The notes beneath the pieces were generated by a model. That model saw only the letters and a program-made list of their open reading frames with translations. It was not told where the DNA came from and ran no database searches. A stretch of DNA of 64,000 nt from DASYLJ01 sp964404165. Its GTDB lineage: Bacteria > Desulfobacterota > Binatia > DP-6. Shown piece by piece: positions 16,741 to 25,757 of the stretch. The stretch spans positions 62,001 to 126,000 of the forward strand of contig CAYOIZ010000008.1 in assembly GCA_964404165.1 (NCBI GenBank). Reading direction: 5' to 3'. Made by a program: the position numbers and the translations under genes. How positions within the stretch are numbered: the first letter of the stretch is position 1; every line of letters begins with the position of its first letter.

Positions 16741-17477
16741 TTGCTGCTGCCCTGGTCGCCCGGCCCGCCGCGACGGCGGTCGGCGGCGAGGGCAGGCGGG
16801 AGCACTTCAGGCGCCGGGCGTTCGCGGATGCGCTGTGCGGCGGAGCGGGCGAGCGTGCGCAGCGCCTCGTCGTCGCCGTCCTTCTCGATGTGCTCGAGCG
16901 GGGGCAGCGCCGTCTTGTCGCCGATCTCACCGAGCGCGTAGATCGCGTTGCCGCGCACGGCGACGTCGCCGCCACGGGCGAGGAAGTCGACGATGGGCTT
17001 GGTGGCGCGCTCGTCGCCGATCTTCCCGAGCGCCACCAGGATGTGCTGCTTGGTGTTGCGGTCGGTGTCGCGCATGAAGAGCTGCTGCACGAGCGGCGAC
17101 ACGGCTTCGCTGGCCTGCATGTTGCCGAGGGTGTCGATCGACTTGATGCGGAAGCTGGTGTCGGGATCGTTCGTGGCCTGCAGCAGGTAGCCGATGGCCT
17201 TCGCCCGGTCGTCGCCGGCGACCGTGCCGAGCGCGGCGATGCCCTCGAGCTTCACCTGCGGGTCGTCGTCCTGGAACTTGCGCAGCGCCTCGTCGAACTT
17301 CGCCTGCGCCTGCGCGCCGCCGCGTCCGTTGTCCTTGTTGAAACGGTCACGCATCTTCTCGCGGCCGTCCTGGGCTGCCGGAACCTGTGCTGCGGCGAGG
17401 ACGGGGAGCGACACGATGGCGAGCGCGACGACGACCCGGAACACGCGCATCCTCATGGGCGCGGGAGTGTTCCCCAT
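16737..17477 (-). CDS. Secreted HEAT-repeat protein
   Basis: 246 residues with a signal peptide (FRVVVALAIVSLPVLAAAQ) and probable cleavage after AAA. Then follow about four HEAT-type repeats of some 30 residues: VKLEGIAALGTVAGDD, FRIKSIDTLGNMQASE, KQHILVALGKIGDE, VRGNAIYALGEIGDK. Such repeats mediate protein contacts; the partner is unknown. In-frame ATGs at 17456 and 17450 are alternative starts. Confidence 0.8.
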   Translation of the reverse strand: MGNTPAPMRMRVFRVVVALAIVSLPVLAAAQVPAAQDGREKMRDRFNKDNGRGGAQAQAKFDEALRKFQDDDPQVKLEGIAALGTVAGDDRAKAIGYLLQATNDPDTSFRIKSIDTLGNMQASEAVSPLVQQLFMRDTDRNTKQHILVALGKIGDERATKPIVDFLARGGDVAVRGNAIYALGEIGDKTALPPLEHIEKDGDDEALRTLARSAAQRIRERPAPEVLPPALAADRRRGGPGDQGSSN

Positions 17478-17570
17478 GCGGTTCCGGATTGCAACCGAGG
17501 CCGAATTTTCTTCCGGCGACGATCGCTTTCTGGTAGAAGCGCGCCCACTCGATCACGGAGAAGTACTGGG

Positions 17571-18524
17571 ATGCGGAATCGACGGGCGGCCCTCGATGGC
17601 CTCGGTCGGATTCTCGACGCTGGCGGCCTGGAGGAATTGTTCACGGGCCCCGACGACGAGGCCGCATTCCTATACGACCTGCTCGTGGACGTCGCGCGCG
17701 GCCGCAGCTCGTCGTGCTACTGGGAGATCTGTCGCACCGCGCGCCGGCGCGGCGTCACGCCCGAGTTCGTCACCGATCGCGCGGTGGTGCTCCTCACCTC
17801 CATGGAGGAGCGGCGTCGCACCGACCTCTACCGCATCCTCGGCTCGGCGCCCCTGGCGTCACCCGAGGGGCTGCGCCAGCGCTGGCTCGACTTCGCCAAG
17901 ACGGGTCATCCCGACGTCGGCGGCGACCCCGGCCGCTTCCGGCAGGTGAAGGAAGCCTACGAGATCCTCCGCGATCCCGACCGGCGCAGCGAGTACGAGC
18001 GCTTCTGGGTGCGGGCGCTCGGACCGTTCGAGCGGGTGGCGCCCACCGAGGACGCGCTGCCGGAGGCGCAACCGCGCCAGCTCATGCCGCCCATTCCGAA
18101 CGAGCGTCGGGTCGTGATGGTGGTGAAGAAGTCCGCCCCGCCCACGCCCGCACCCGTGCCCGAGGAGCCGCGACCCGACGGATCGCGCGCCGCGCTGCAC
18201 GCGGCGGCACGACTGTTCGCGGCGCGCGACGTCCTCGACCGTCGCATCCAACCCGTCGGCGACGCCGCGCATGGCGGCATCACCGCGCTCCTGACGCGGG
18301 TCGAGGATGCCCTCGCGCCGATCTCGCTCGACGAGCTCGCGCGACTGCGGGCCGAGGTCGACGCCGGCATCGGACGGCTCGAGGCCCTGCGCAGCGAGCT
18401 CGCCATCCTGGGCTCGCTCAAGCAGCGCTTCGAGAGTCTGCCCGAGCGAGCGCCCGTCATCCGTCACGCGCACCGGCCCGTCGTCGAGACGATCGACGCT
18501 GCCCCCACGGCACCGCTCGCCTAG
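17571..18524 (+). CDS. J-domain protein
   Basis: 317 residues; the ATG at 17571 is preceded by a CGGAGAAG ribosome site. Residues about 85-145 form a J domain: DLYRILG, then the conserved HPD in KTGHPDVGGD and YEILRDPDRRSEYERF. J domains stimulate the ATPase of Hsp70. The N-terminal 80 residues and the C-terminal helical part (from about 205, with a possible coiled coil at LARLRAEVDAGIGRLEALRSE) are not DnaJ-like, so this is a specialised co-chaperone rather than DnaJ. It shares a CTAG stop with the convergent DUF309 gene. Confidence 0.85.
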   Translation: MRNRRAALDGLGRILDAGGLEELFTGPDDEAAFLYDLLVDVARGRSSSCYWEICRTARRRGVTPEFVTDRAVVLLTSMEERRRTDLYRILGSAPLASPEGLRQRWLDFAKTGHPDVGGDPGRFRQVKEAYEILRDPDRRSEYERFWVRALGPFERVAPTEDALPEAQPRQLMPPIPNERRVVMVVKKSAPPTPAPVPEEPRPDGSRAALHAAARLFAARDVLDRRIQPVGDAAHGGITALLTRVEDALAPISLDELARLRAEVDAGIGRLEALRSELAILGSLKQRFESLPERAPVIRHAHRPVVETIDAAPTAPLA

Positions 18525-19156
18525 CAGAGACGCAGCCGCGGCGGCGTGCTGCCCGGCGGCGTCGGCGCGTCCGACTCGAGCGCGGTCTGCCAGACGGCCG
18601 TCTCGTCGAGCAACGCCGTGCGATCGAGCAGCGGCACGAGGTCGGGGGCCGTGGCCTCGAGCCGTGCCCGCCCTTCGCGCAGCAGCGTGCGCGCCCCGCG
18701 CGGGTTGCCGTGCGCGAGATGATGATAGGCGACGGCGATCTGGATGAGCCCCTGCAGCGCCTGGCGGACGTCGCCGGTCTCGCGCACCCAGACTGCTTCC
18801 AGGACCTCGTGCACCTCGAAGAACAGCTGCTCGTTCCAGAGGACGGACGCACGGCCGACGGCGTCGGTCACCGGTGCGCCGCTCACCGGCGGTCGCGGCG
18901 CTGCCGCGGCCCGCAGCGCGCGCGCCGCATGGGCGTGGATGGCCTGCGCCCAGGGCGCGTGCACGGCGAGCAGCACCGGCGCCCCCGGGTCGACGAGGTG
19001 TGCCCCGACGAGGCGCGCGGTGGCGGCGGCGTCGGGAGCGTCGACGTCACCCGCGAGCCACGACAGCGCGGCGCGTGCCGCGTCGTCGTCGAGACCGTCG
19101 ATGGCGAGGGCGGCGAGCGCGTTGCGCAGCGGAAGGGGAAAGCCGGGAGCGGGCAT
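18521..19156 (-). CDS. DUF309-domain protein
   Basis: 211 residues. The C-terminal part matches the DUF309 pattern: LWNEQLFFEVHEVLEAVW followed by ALQGLIQIAVAYHHLAHGNPRGARTLL, with conserved His and Glu residues in the two helices. The N-terminal 85 residues are Ala-rich and not recognised. Function of the family is unknown. It is divergent from the thioesterase gene and convergent with the J-domain gene. Confidence 0.8.
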   Translation of the reverse strand: MPAPGFPLPLRNALAALAIDGLDDDAARAALSWLAGDVDAPDAAATARLVGAHLVDPGAPVLLAVHAPWAQAIHAHAARALRAAAAPRPPVSGAPVTDAVGRASVLWNEQLFFEVHEVLEAVWVRETGDVRQALQGLIQIAVAYHHLAHGNPRGARTLLREGRARLEATAPDLVPLLDRTALLDETAVWQTALESDAPTPPGSTPPRLRLC

Positions 19157-19199
19157 GCCTTTGTCGGCGCTCCGGCGGCTGTGCTACGGGCCGAGCGTC

Positions 19200-20054
19200 G
19201 TGAGCCACGTCTATACCGCGCGCATCCGGGTGCGCCACAACGAGCTCGATGCGTTCGGGCGCGTCTACCCCGCGGCGCATCTGCGCTGGCTCGCGCAGGC
19301 TGCCATCGACGCCAGCAGCGACGCCGGCTTCGATGCCGCGTACTACCTCACGGCGGGCGCGCACTGGCTGGTCCGTCGCACCACCTTCTCGGTGCTGCGT
19401 CTCGTGCGCGCGGATACCGATCTCGACGTCACGACCTGGGTGGCCGATTTCCGTCGCGTGCGGTCGCTGCGACGGTACGAGATACGAGACGTCGCTGGCA
19501 CGCCCGTCGTCACCGCCGCGACCGACTGGGTCTTCGTCGACCTGAGCGGCCGGCTGCGGCGCGTGCCGGAGGCGATGGAGCGGCAGTTCGGTCACGGCCC
19601 CGAGACGTCGCTGGCGCGCGAACCCTGGAGCGCCCCCGAGCCGCCCGCCACGCCGGGGCGGGCCGTCGGGACCGTGCGCTGGGCCGACCTCGACTCGCTC
19701 GGACACGTGAACAACGCGGCCTACCTCGACGTGCTCACCGAAGCGACGCTCGCCGTCCTCGGTGACGCGGGCTGGCCGATGGATCGGCTCGCGGCGGCCG
19801 GCCCCGTGCCGCACGTCGCGTCCGGCGACATCGAATACCTCGACGCCGCCGTCTTCGGCGACGAGCTGGCCACGACGACGTGGTTCGTCGCGGCGCCGGA
19901 CGCGCTCTGTGTACATCAGCAGGTGACGCGGGTGGGGGACGGTCGCGCGATCGTGCGCGGCAGCACCACCTGGCGTTGGACCGACGCGGCGGACGCCGTC
20001 GTGCCGCTGCCCGCGGGGCTGGCGGACGCGTTGCGCCCGCTGCGCGCCGCATGA
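19200..20054 (+). CDS. Acyl-ACP thioesterase-like double hot-dog protein
   Basis: 284 residues from the GTG at 19200; an ATG at 19155 in frame is an alternative. Two hot-dog domains are visible: the first begins RIRVRHNELDAFGRVYPAAHLRWLAQAA and the second at VRWADLDSLGHVNNAAYLDVLTEA, where Asp and Asn-His-Val-Asn match thioesterase active-site motifs. This would hydrolyse acyl-ACP or acyl-CoA thioesters. It is followed at once by an SDR gene, so the pair may act in one lipid pathway. Confidence 0.8.
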   Translation: MSHVYTARIRVRHNELDAFGRVYPAAHLRWLAQAAIDASSDAGFDAAYYLTAGAHWLVRRTTFSVLRLVRADTDLDVTTWVADFRRVRSLRRYEIRDVAGTPVVTAATDWVFVDLSGRLRRVPEAMERQFGHGPETSLAREPWSAPEPPATPGRAVGTVRWADLDSLGHVNNAAYLDVLTEATLAVLGDAGWPMDRLAAAGPVPHVASGDIEYLDAAVFGDELATTTWFVAAPDALCVHQQVTRVGDGRAIVRGSTTWRWTDAADAVVPLPAGLADALRPLRAA

Positions 20055-20061
20055 GGTGACG

Positions 20062-20823
20062 ATGGGACTGCTCGCAGGCAAGGTGGGCGTCGTGACCGGT
20101 GCCTCGGCCGGCATCGGCGCCGCGACCGCACGCACGCTCGCCGCGCAGGGCATGGCGGTGATGCTGGGGGCGCGTCGCAGCGAACGACTCGCCGCGGTGT
20201 GCGAGGAGATCACCGCTGCCGGCGGTCGCGCCGACTTCCTCGTCACCGACATGCGCGAGCCGTCGCAGGTGACGGCGCTGGTCGACGCCGCGGTCACGCG
20301 CTTCGGGCGTCTCGACGCGCTGGTGAACAACGCCGCCGTCGGCATGGTGCGCACGATCGCCGAGGGCCGCGACGACGAATGGCGCGCCATCCTCGACACC
20401 AACATCCTCGGCACGCTCGCCGCCTGTCGTGCCGCGCTCGCCCACATGCTCCCGCAAGGACGCGGCGACATCGTCACCATGACGTCGGCGAGCGCGCACG
20501 AGGCGTGGCCATACCTGTCGGTCTATGCCGCCTCGAAGGCCGCCCTCTACACGCTCTCGCGCGGGCTGCGCGCGGAGGTCTCGGCCCAGGGCGTCCGCGT
20601 CATGACGATCGAGATCCACAACGTGCGCGGCACCGACTTCGCGATGAGCTTCGACCCCGAGCAGCTCCCGCCGGCGATGCGGCGCTGGATGGATCTCGGC
20701 CTCCTGAATCCCGCCGCCCCCGACATCACTCCCGAGTCGGTGGCAGAAGCCGTCGCCTTCCAGCTCGCGATCACTCCCCCAGCCAGCATCCACGAGCTGA
20801 CGATCCGCTCGCGCGAAAACTGA
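20062..20823 (+). CDS. Short-chain dehydrogenase/reductase
   Basis: About 253 residues; the ATG at 20062 has GAGGTGAC upstream, and a GTG at 20056 is the alternative. Classical SDR motifs: cofactor-binding TGASAGIG near residue 12, NNAA near residue 90, and catalytic Ser and Tyr-x-x-x-Lys in TSASAHE and YAASK. An Arg-rich segment after the glycine motif (GARRSERL) suggests NADP(H). It oxidises or reduces an unknown alcohol/ketone. Seven bases after the thioesterase stop; a long palindrome follows ten bases after its own stop. Confidence 0.9.
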   Translation: MGLLAGKVGVVTGASAGIGAATARTLAAQGMAVMLGARRSERLAAVCEEITAAGGRADFLVTDMREPSQVTALVDAAVTRFGRLDALVNNAAVGMVRTIAEGRDDEWRAILDTNILGTLAACRAALAHMLPQGRGDIVTMTSASAHEAWPYLSVYAASKAALYTLSRGLRAEVSAQGVRVMTIEIHNVRGTDFAMSFDPEQLPPAMRRWMDLGLLNPAAPDITPESVAEAVAFQLAITPPASIHELTIRSREN

Positions 20824-20833
20824 GTTCCCGTCC

Positions 20834-20975
20834 CGGGCGGTGGTGGGTGCGTGGGTCATGGGGACGTCCGAGCGGCGAGTTGCGAGCACGCGGGTGGGGA
20901 AATGGGGCGGCGTGGTGCCGTGCGAGCTCCGAGCAAGCCGGACGTCCCCATGGCCCACGCACCCACCACCGCCCG
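20834..20975. repeat. Long palindrome with conserved loop core, copy A
   Basis: Left arm 20834-20870 and right arm 20939-20975 are inverted repeats matching at 36 of 37 positions, enclosing a 68-base loop. The loop holds a core (20880-20925, read on the minus strand) that matches the core of the second palindrome at 53522-53568 in about 40 of 46 positions, the first 14 bases (TCGCACGGCACCAC) being identical. The arms of the two copies are unrelated. It fills the gap between convergent genes and carries no T-run typical of an intrinsic terminator. Confidence 0.9.
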
Positions 20976-20979
20976 CGAC

Positions 20980-21507
20980 CTACGACGCCAGTTTCGCCGA
21001 GCGGACCAGCAGCTCGCGACAGCGGGCGAGCCAGCGGAGGTGGGCTTCGGCCTGGCCGATGGCGGCTTCGTGGGCCAGCCGCCGCGTCACCGGTGAGTCG
21101 GGGCGCGCCGCTTCCTCGGTCACCAGCGTCAGGTACCGTCGATACTCGTGCTCCTGGCGCTCCAGCTGGGCCAGGACGGCGTCGGGGCCGTGGCGCTCGG
21201 CGGCGAGGACGCGAACGAAGATTTCTTCTCGCAGCGGGGGTGGCCAGCCCGGCCGGCGGTCGAGCCAGACGCGCAGGGCACGCTCGCCGCGCGGGGTGAG
21301 TCGGAAGAGTCGCCGCATGCGCGTCCCGCAGGCTTCGTCGCGACGGGCGACGAAGCTGCGCCGCTCGAGCTCGTGCAGGAGCTGGTAGACCTGTCCGATG
21401 TTGGGATGCCAGAGCGGCCCCAGCCGCTGGTTGAATCGCTTCAGGAGCTCGTAGCCGTGCGACTCGCCGTCGCCGAGCAACGCCAGCAATGCGTACCGTA
21501 GGTGCAT
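20980..21507 (-). CDS. PadR-family transcriptional regulator
   Basis: 175 residues. N-terminal winged HTH of the PadR type: LRYALLALLGDGESHGYELLKRFNQRLG, IGQVYQLLHELERRSFV and RRLFRLTPRGERAL. The C-terminal helical part (about 100-170) serves for dimerisation. Such proteins usually repress a transporter or a detoxification gene nearby; no clear target is adjacent, but the secreted DUF1800/DUF1501 operon begins on the other strand 229 bases upstream. Confidence 0.88.
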   Translation of the reverse strand: MHLRYALLALLGDGESHGYELLKRFNQRLGPLWHPNIGQVYQLLHELERRSFVARRDEACGTRMRRLFRLTPRGERALRVWLDRRPGWPPPLREEIFVRVLAAERHGPDAVLAQLERQEHEYRRYLTLVTEEAARPDSPVTRRLAHEAAIGQAEAHLRWLARCRELLVRSAKLAS

Positions 21508-21699
21508 GTCCCGTCCTCCCCTGTGACTGGCCGTGTGCGAGCGTCATGCCACTGGTGGATGACGCGGCGTCACGCCCCGCGAGGGCTGCCGTGCGAGTGG
21601 ACTGACGCATGACGGTCGGCGCCGCGCCGCGTCCTTCGCCGCGCGGTTCACGCGGTTCACGCCTCGTCGCTGCGCGCGGTCGACGTCAAGGGAATTTCG

Positions 21700-21730
21700 T
21701 TGACCGATCCACTAGGGACCATGCTATGAG
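21700..21730 (+). promoter_or_regulatory. Possible promoter of the DUF1800/DUF1501 operon
   Basis: TTGACC (21700-21705) and TATGAG (21725-21730) are spaced 19 bases, a little long; shifted versions give 17 or 18 with poorer -10 boxes. The ATG at 21737 begins six bases after TATGAG, so the transcript would be leaderless. The rest of 21508-21699 shows no gene. Confidence 0.35.
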
Positions 21731-21736
21731 GCCGCA

Positions 21737-22708
21737 ATGCGCAAACCAGCCAAGGCCCTGAGCTACCTCGTGGCCGGGGCGCTGCTGGCGGGGAGCGCAC
21801 CCTCGTTCGCGGCGATCTTCGGTGGTGGCGGCAGCTCGAAGACCGATTGCCTCTCCGTCTTCTCCGCCGACGTGAACTATCCTGCGTCGAAGCCGAAGCA
21901 GATCCGCTGCGCCGACGGCGACGTCGCGTGCGACGCGGACGGCGTCGTCAACGGATCGTGCAGCTTCGAGGTCGGTGTGTGCGCGAACAGCACGTTCGAC
22001 GCGCGTTGCACGCTGAACGGCGTCGAGAGCATCGCCGTCGACCATGCGCTCGACAACGGCGACCCGAAGTTCGACACCGACTTCCAGGCGCTGCAGTCGC
22101 GCATCGCGAGCCAGATCGACCCGCCGGCCAACACCGCCGACGACTGCACCACGCCCACCACCATCCGCGTGCAGCTGCAGGGCCCGCTCCCCGGTGGCGT
22201 GTGCAAACCCACCAAGAAGATCGTCAAGCTGACGACGCTGTCGACGTTCATCTCGGGCAAGCAGTACAAGGACGTCGACAAGCTCCTCCTCTCCTGCGTC
22301 CCCGCCCCCAGCGGCTGCGATCCGCAGATCATCTTCCCCGACGGGACGTACGAGCGCATCCAACGGCAGATATTCAACCAGAGCTGCGCGCTGAGCGGCT
22401 GTCACGACTCGCAGACGACGGCGGGCGGCATGCTCCTCGAGACCGCGGGCTCGTACTCCAACCTGATCGACGTCGTGCCGTTCAACTCGACGGCGCAGAC
22501 GCTCGGCTGGAAACGGGTCGACGCCGCCAACGCCAGTGCCGACACGAGCTTCATCATCCACAAGCTCACCGGCGATCTCGGCAGCGGTCTCGGCGACCGC
22601 ATGCCGCGCGGCAAACCCAAGCTCCCCCAGTACCTGATCGACATCGTCCAGCTGTGGATCGAGGCAGGTGCCCCCTCGGCCGGGTGGGTACCAGGCACCG
22701 ACCAGTAG
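21737..22708 (+). CDS. Secreted c-type-cytochrome-like protein
   Basis: 323 residues with a signal peptide (ALSYLVAGALLAGSAPSFAA). The N-terminal half has paired cysteines (residues about 35-140). The C-terminal domain starts IFNQSCALSGCHDS: a C-x4-C-H heme-type motif instead of the usual C-x2-C-H, followed by MLLETAGSYSNLIDV, RMPRGKPKLP (possible Met ligand) and IVQLWIEAGAP. This is the layout of Planctomycete-type cytochrome domains found next to DUF1501/DUF1800 genes. Heme attachment is not certain because of the wider spacing. Confidence 0.75.
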   Translation: MRKPAKALSYLVAGALLAGSAPSFAAIFGGGGSSKTDCLSVFSADVNYPASKPKQIRCADGDVACDADGVVNGSCSFEVGVCANSTFDARCTLNGVESIAVDHALDNGDPKFDTDFQALQSRIASQIDPPANTADDCTTPTTIRVQLQGPLPGGVCKPTKKIVKLTTLSTFISGKQYKDVDKLLLSCVPAPSGCDPQIIFPDGTYERIQRQIFNQSCALSGCHDSQTTAGGMLLETAGSYSNLIDVVPFNSTAQTLGWKRVDAANASADTSFIIHKLTGDLGSGLGDRMPRGKPKLPQYLIDIVQLWIEAGAPSAGWVPGTDQ

Positions 22709-22742
22709 ACCGGCCGTCTCGCCGTCGGCCCAAGGAGTCCAC

Positions 22743-24230
22743 ATGCCAGTCAACGCAGGAGCCACGCTGACCGCCAGCCATGCCCGTCATCTGCTACGGC
22801 GCGCCGGCTTCGGGTTCACGCCGCAGGATTTCGACGCGGTCGATGGCCTGACCCGCGGAGCCGCCGCGGATCGGCTGCTCAACTTCAAGCCGAAAGGTTT
22901 CAAGCCCGGCGGACGCTACTTCGAGCAGGCGCACGACAAGTGGATCAAATACATCCTCAAGTCGAAGTTCCCGCTGCAGGAGAAGCTCGTGCTCTTCTGG
23001 CACGACCACTTCGCGGTCGGCATCTCGAAGGTCTTCGACACCAAGTTGATGGGCCAGTACATCGGGATGCTGCACTTGAACTGCAAGGGCAACTTCAAGA
23101 ACTTCGTGAAGGCCATCGGCAAGGACGCGGCCATGATGGAGTTCCTCGATACCGTCCGGAACTTCAAGGAGATCCCGAACGAGAACTACGGCCGCGAGCT
23201 GCTGGAGCTGTTCACGCTCGGCGTCTACGACTACGCGCCGGTGCCGCAGCCGAACTACACGCAGGCCGACATCGTGCAGATCGCGCGCGCCTTCACCGGC
23301 TGGACCTACGAAGGCAAGGGCAAGACGGTCTTCTACGACTACCGGCACGACTACACCGAGGAGTTCGACGGTGATCCCGAGGAGGACCGCGGTCCGAAGG
23401 TCATCTTCACCGGTCGGCCCGGCTTCCCTGGCGGCGGCGCGTCGTTCACCAATGGCGGCGAGGGCGAGAACGAGATCGACGAGGTCGTCGATCTCATCTT
23501 CCAGCACACCGACAGCCAGGGAAAGAACACGGTGGCGCGTCGCACGGCCTATCGCCTGTGCGAATACTTCGCGCACAGCCAGCCCGCGATCACGTTCGTC
23601 GACGAGGTGGTCGACGACTCCAACTTCGACACCACCTGGGACCTGAACGCGCTGCTGCGCTCCATCTTCACCCACGACGACTTCTTCCTGACGGCGGGCG
23701 GCCCGCCCTACGTCGGCACGAGCAAGAAGTCGGTGAAGTGGCCGATCGACTACGTCGTCAGCACGCTCCGCGTCCTCGGTGTGAAGCCGCGCGGCGGCGA
23801 TCTCCGCATCTACGGCGGCAACTACCGTCGCGTGCTCGATCACCTCTCCAACATGGGCCAGGTGCTCCTCGACCCGCCCAGCGTCTTCGGGTGGGACTGG
23901 GAGACCAGTTGGGTGAGCAGCGCCACGATGCTGGCGCGCTACAGCTTCGCGCGCGACATCGCGGCGTCGCGTGACGGCTCGGCCTCGTTCCGTCCCGACA
24001 AGCTGGTGAGCCTGAGCCTCACCGATCCGGGGGCGATCGTCGACGCCGTCACCGAGGCGCTCGGCATCACCGACCAGCTGCGCACCGAGGAGCGCTCGGT
24101 GCTCATCAACTATCTCACCGACGACGGTGTGAATCTCACCCTGAATCTCACCGACTACGACACCCGGAACACGAAGCTCCACGGCCTCTTCGCGCTGGTG
24201 ATGCAGTCGCCGGCCTATCAGCTGCACTAG
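22743..24230 (+). CDS. DUF1800-domain protein
   Basis: 495 residues from the ATG at 22743 (35 bases after the previous stop, ribosome site AAGGAG). DUF1800 features: HLLRRAGFGFT at the N-terminus, VLFWHDHFAV, MEFLDTVRNFKEIPNENYGRELLELFTLG, PDIVQIARAFTGW-like segment and the C-terminal NMGQVLLDPPSVFGWD. Function unknown; the family nearly always pairs with DUF1501 and is exported or envelope-associated, though no signal peptide is seen here. Confidence 0.9.
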   Translation: MPVNAGATLTASHARHLLRRAGFGFTPQDFDAVDGLTRGAAADRLLNFKPKGFKPGGRYFEQAHDKWIKYILKSKFPLQEKLVLFWHDHFAVGISKVFDTKLMGQYIGMLHLNCKGNFKNFVKAIGKDAAMMEFLDTVRNFKEIPNENYGRELLELFTLGVYDYAPVPQPNYTQADIVQIARAFTGWTYEGKGKTVFYDYRHDYTEEFDGDPEEDRGPKVIFTGRPGFPGGGASFTNGGEGENEIDEVVDLIFQHTDSQGKNTVARRTAYRLCEYFAHSQPAITFVDEVVDDSNFDTTWDLNALLRSIFTHDDFFLTAGGPPYVGTSKKSVKWPIDYVVSTLRVLGVKPRGGDLRIYGGNYRRVLDHLSNMGQVLLDPPSVFGWDWETSWVSSATMLARYSFARDIAASRDGSASFRPDKLVSLSLTDPGAIVDAVTEALGITDQLRTEERSVLINYLTDDGVNLTLNLTDYDTRNTKLHGLFALVMQSPAYQLH

Positions 24231-24250
24231 CCCGTCGGAGGATTGGCGAC

Positions 24251-25678
24251 ATGGCGATTTCACGACGACAGTTCATCAAGCGCACCGGCCTGGCCACCGC
24301 CGGCACCGTCCTCGGGCCGGGCCTCTTCGGCGGCAACGCGTTCGTGCGCAACGCAATGGCCAACATCGGCAACAAGTTCCTCATCGTCATCTTCCTCGAC
24401 GGTGGGAACGACGGGCTCAACACCGTCACGCCGATGGACAACGGCAGCGGCAACCTCCGTACGCTGTACAACGGCTACCGGCGCACGGGTGGCGGCGGCA
24501 TCAACCTGTCGCCGGCGGTGCTGGCACCCACGCAGCTCACCGGCGACACCGATCCCGCCACTGGCGCCAATCTGGCCATCCATCCCGGGTTCACCGGCCT
24601 GAAGCAGCTCTGGGACATCGGCAAGCTCGCCGTCATCCAGGGCGCGGGCTATCCCGACTACAGCCTCTCGCACGAGGAGTCGCGCGCCATCTGGCAGACG
24701 GCCAACCCCCTCGGGCTGGGTGCCCTGTCGGGCACGGGCTGGGTGGGTCGCCACCTGGTCGCGGAAGGCTACACCGGCGCCCAGGTTCCCGGCGTCACCA
24801 TCGACAACTCGGTGGCCGCTGAGCTGCGCCAGTCGGCCACCAGTGTCCTCGCCATCAACGACCTCGAGGACTTCGGCTTCCCGTACGACGGATTCAACTT
24901 CGGTGACGACGGCGCCGCCAAGCGCGAGGCCTTCCGTCGCCTGTACGAGGACTGGGGCGTGCCCGACGCCCAGCTGGCGAAGAAGTACCTCGGCAACACC
25001 GGCGTCGCGACGCTGCTCAGCAGCGAGAGCTACCCGGCGCTGCACACGACGTACCTCGCCGATCGCTCGTCCTGGAACGACACCTACGACACCCTCGACA
25101 CCAGCACGGCGCGTGACCTGCGCGAGATCGCGAAGATCATCTACGGCGTCAAGAACGGCGCGCCAAACGTCGCGGCGCATTTCTTCCAGCTCAGCAACGG
25201 CGGCTACGACACCCACTCCGACCAGGGCGCGGGTGAGCCGGATGGACAGCACTACGGCCTCCACAAGGAGATCGGCGACGCCATCAAGACGTTCTACGAC
25301 GACGTCGCCGACATGGGCGCCGCGAACGACGTCGTCATCATGACGTGGAGCGAGTTCAGCCGGCGCATCCCGCAGAACGACAACGGCACCGACCATGGCT
25401 CGCAGGGGCCGATGTTCGTCGTCGGGGGCGCGGTGAACGGCGGCATCTACGGCAACCACCCCGACATCGCCAACCTCGACGACAACGAGAACACCGTCTA
25501 CTCGCAGGCGGCGGTGCAGCATCGGTCCACCGACATCCGCGACGTCTACGGCACCATCCTCAAGCACTGGTGCGGCATGACGCCGGCCGGCATCCTGACG
25601 AACATCTCGCCGCTCGACCCTGGCGATCCGGCCGACTTCTGGACGGTGGCGAACTTCGACATGGGCTTCCTGCCCTGA
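24251..25678 (+). CDS. DUF1501-domain protein with Tat signal
   Basis: 475 residues. The N-terminus SRRQFIKRTGLATAG is a twin-arginine export signal, so the protein is probably folded before export. DUF1501 motifs: VIFLDGGNDGLNTV near residue 40 and the sulfatase-like metal site region GGYDTHSDQG, WSEFSRRIPQN and DHGSQGPMFVVGG. It is related to the alkaline-phosphatase fold. It lies 20 bases after the DUF1800 gene; together with the cytochrome-like protein they form one operon, function unknown. Confidence 0.92.
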   Translation: MAISRRQFIKRTGLATAGTVLGPGLFGGNAFVRNAMANIGNKFLIVIFLDGGNDGLNTVTPMDNGSGNLRTLYNGYRRTGGGGINLSPAVLAPTQLTGDTDPATGANLAIHPGFTGLKQLWDIGKLAVIQGAGYPDYSLSHEESRAIWQTANPLGLGALSGTGWVGRHLVAEGYTGAQVPGVTIDNSVAAELRQSATSVLAINDLEDFGFPYDGFNFGDDGAAKREAFRRLYEDWGVPDAQLAKKYLGNTGVATLLSSESYPALHTTYLADRSSWNDTYDTLDTSTARDLREIAKIIYGVKNGAPNVAAHFFQLSNGGYDTHSDQGAGEPDGQHYGLHKEIGDAIKTFYDDVADMGAANDVVIMTWSEFSRRIPQNDNGTDHGSQGPMFVVGGAVNGGIYGNHPDIANLDDNENTVYSQAAVQHRSTDIRDVYGTILKHWCGMTPAGILTNISPLDPGDPADFWTVANFDMGFLP

Positions 25679-25757
25679 CGACCTGACGCTCGCCGACTAC
25701 TACCTGGCCGACGCCCGGCTCGTCCTCGTACCCGTCGAACATCTGACGGATGCGGGG

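Noticed and set aside
20834..20975. Palindrome A as ordinary rho-independent terminator
   Set aside because: The stem is far too long, the loop is 68 bases with a conserved core, and there is no T-tract. A secondary terminator role between convergent genes is still possible.
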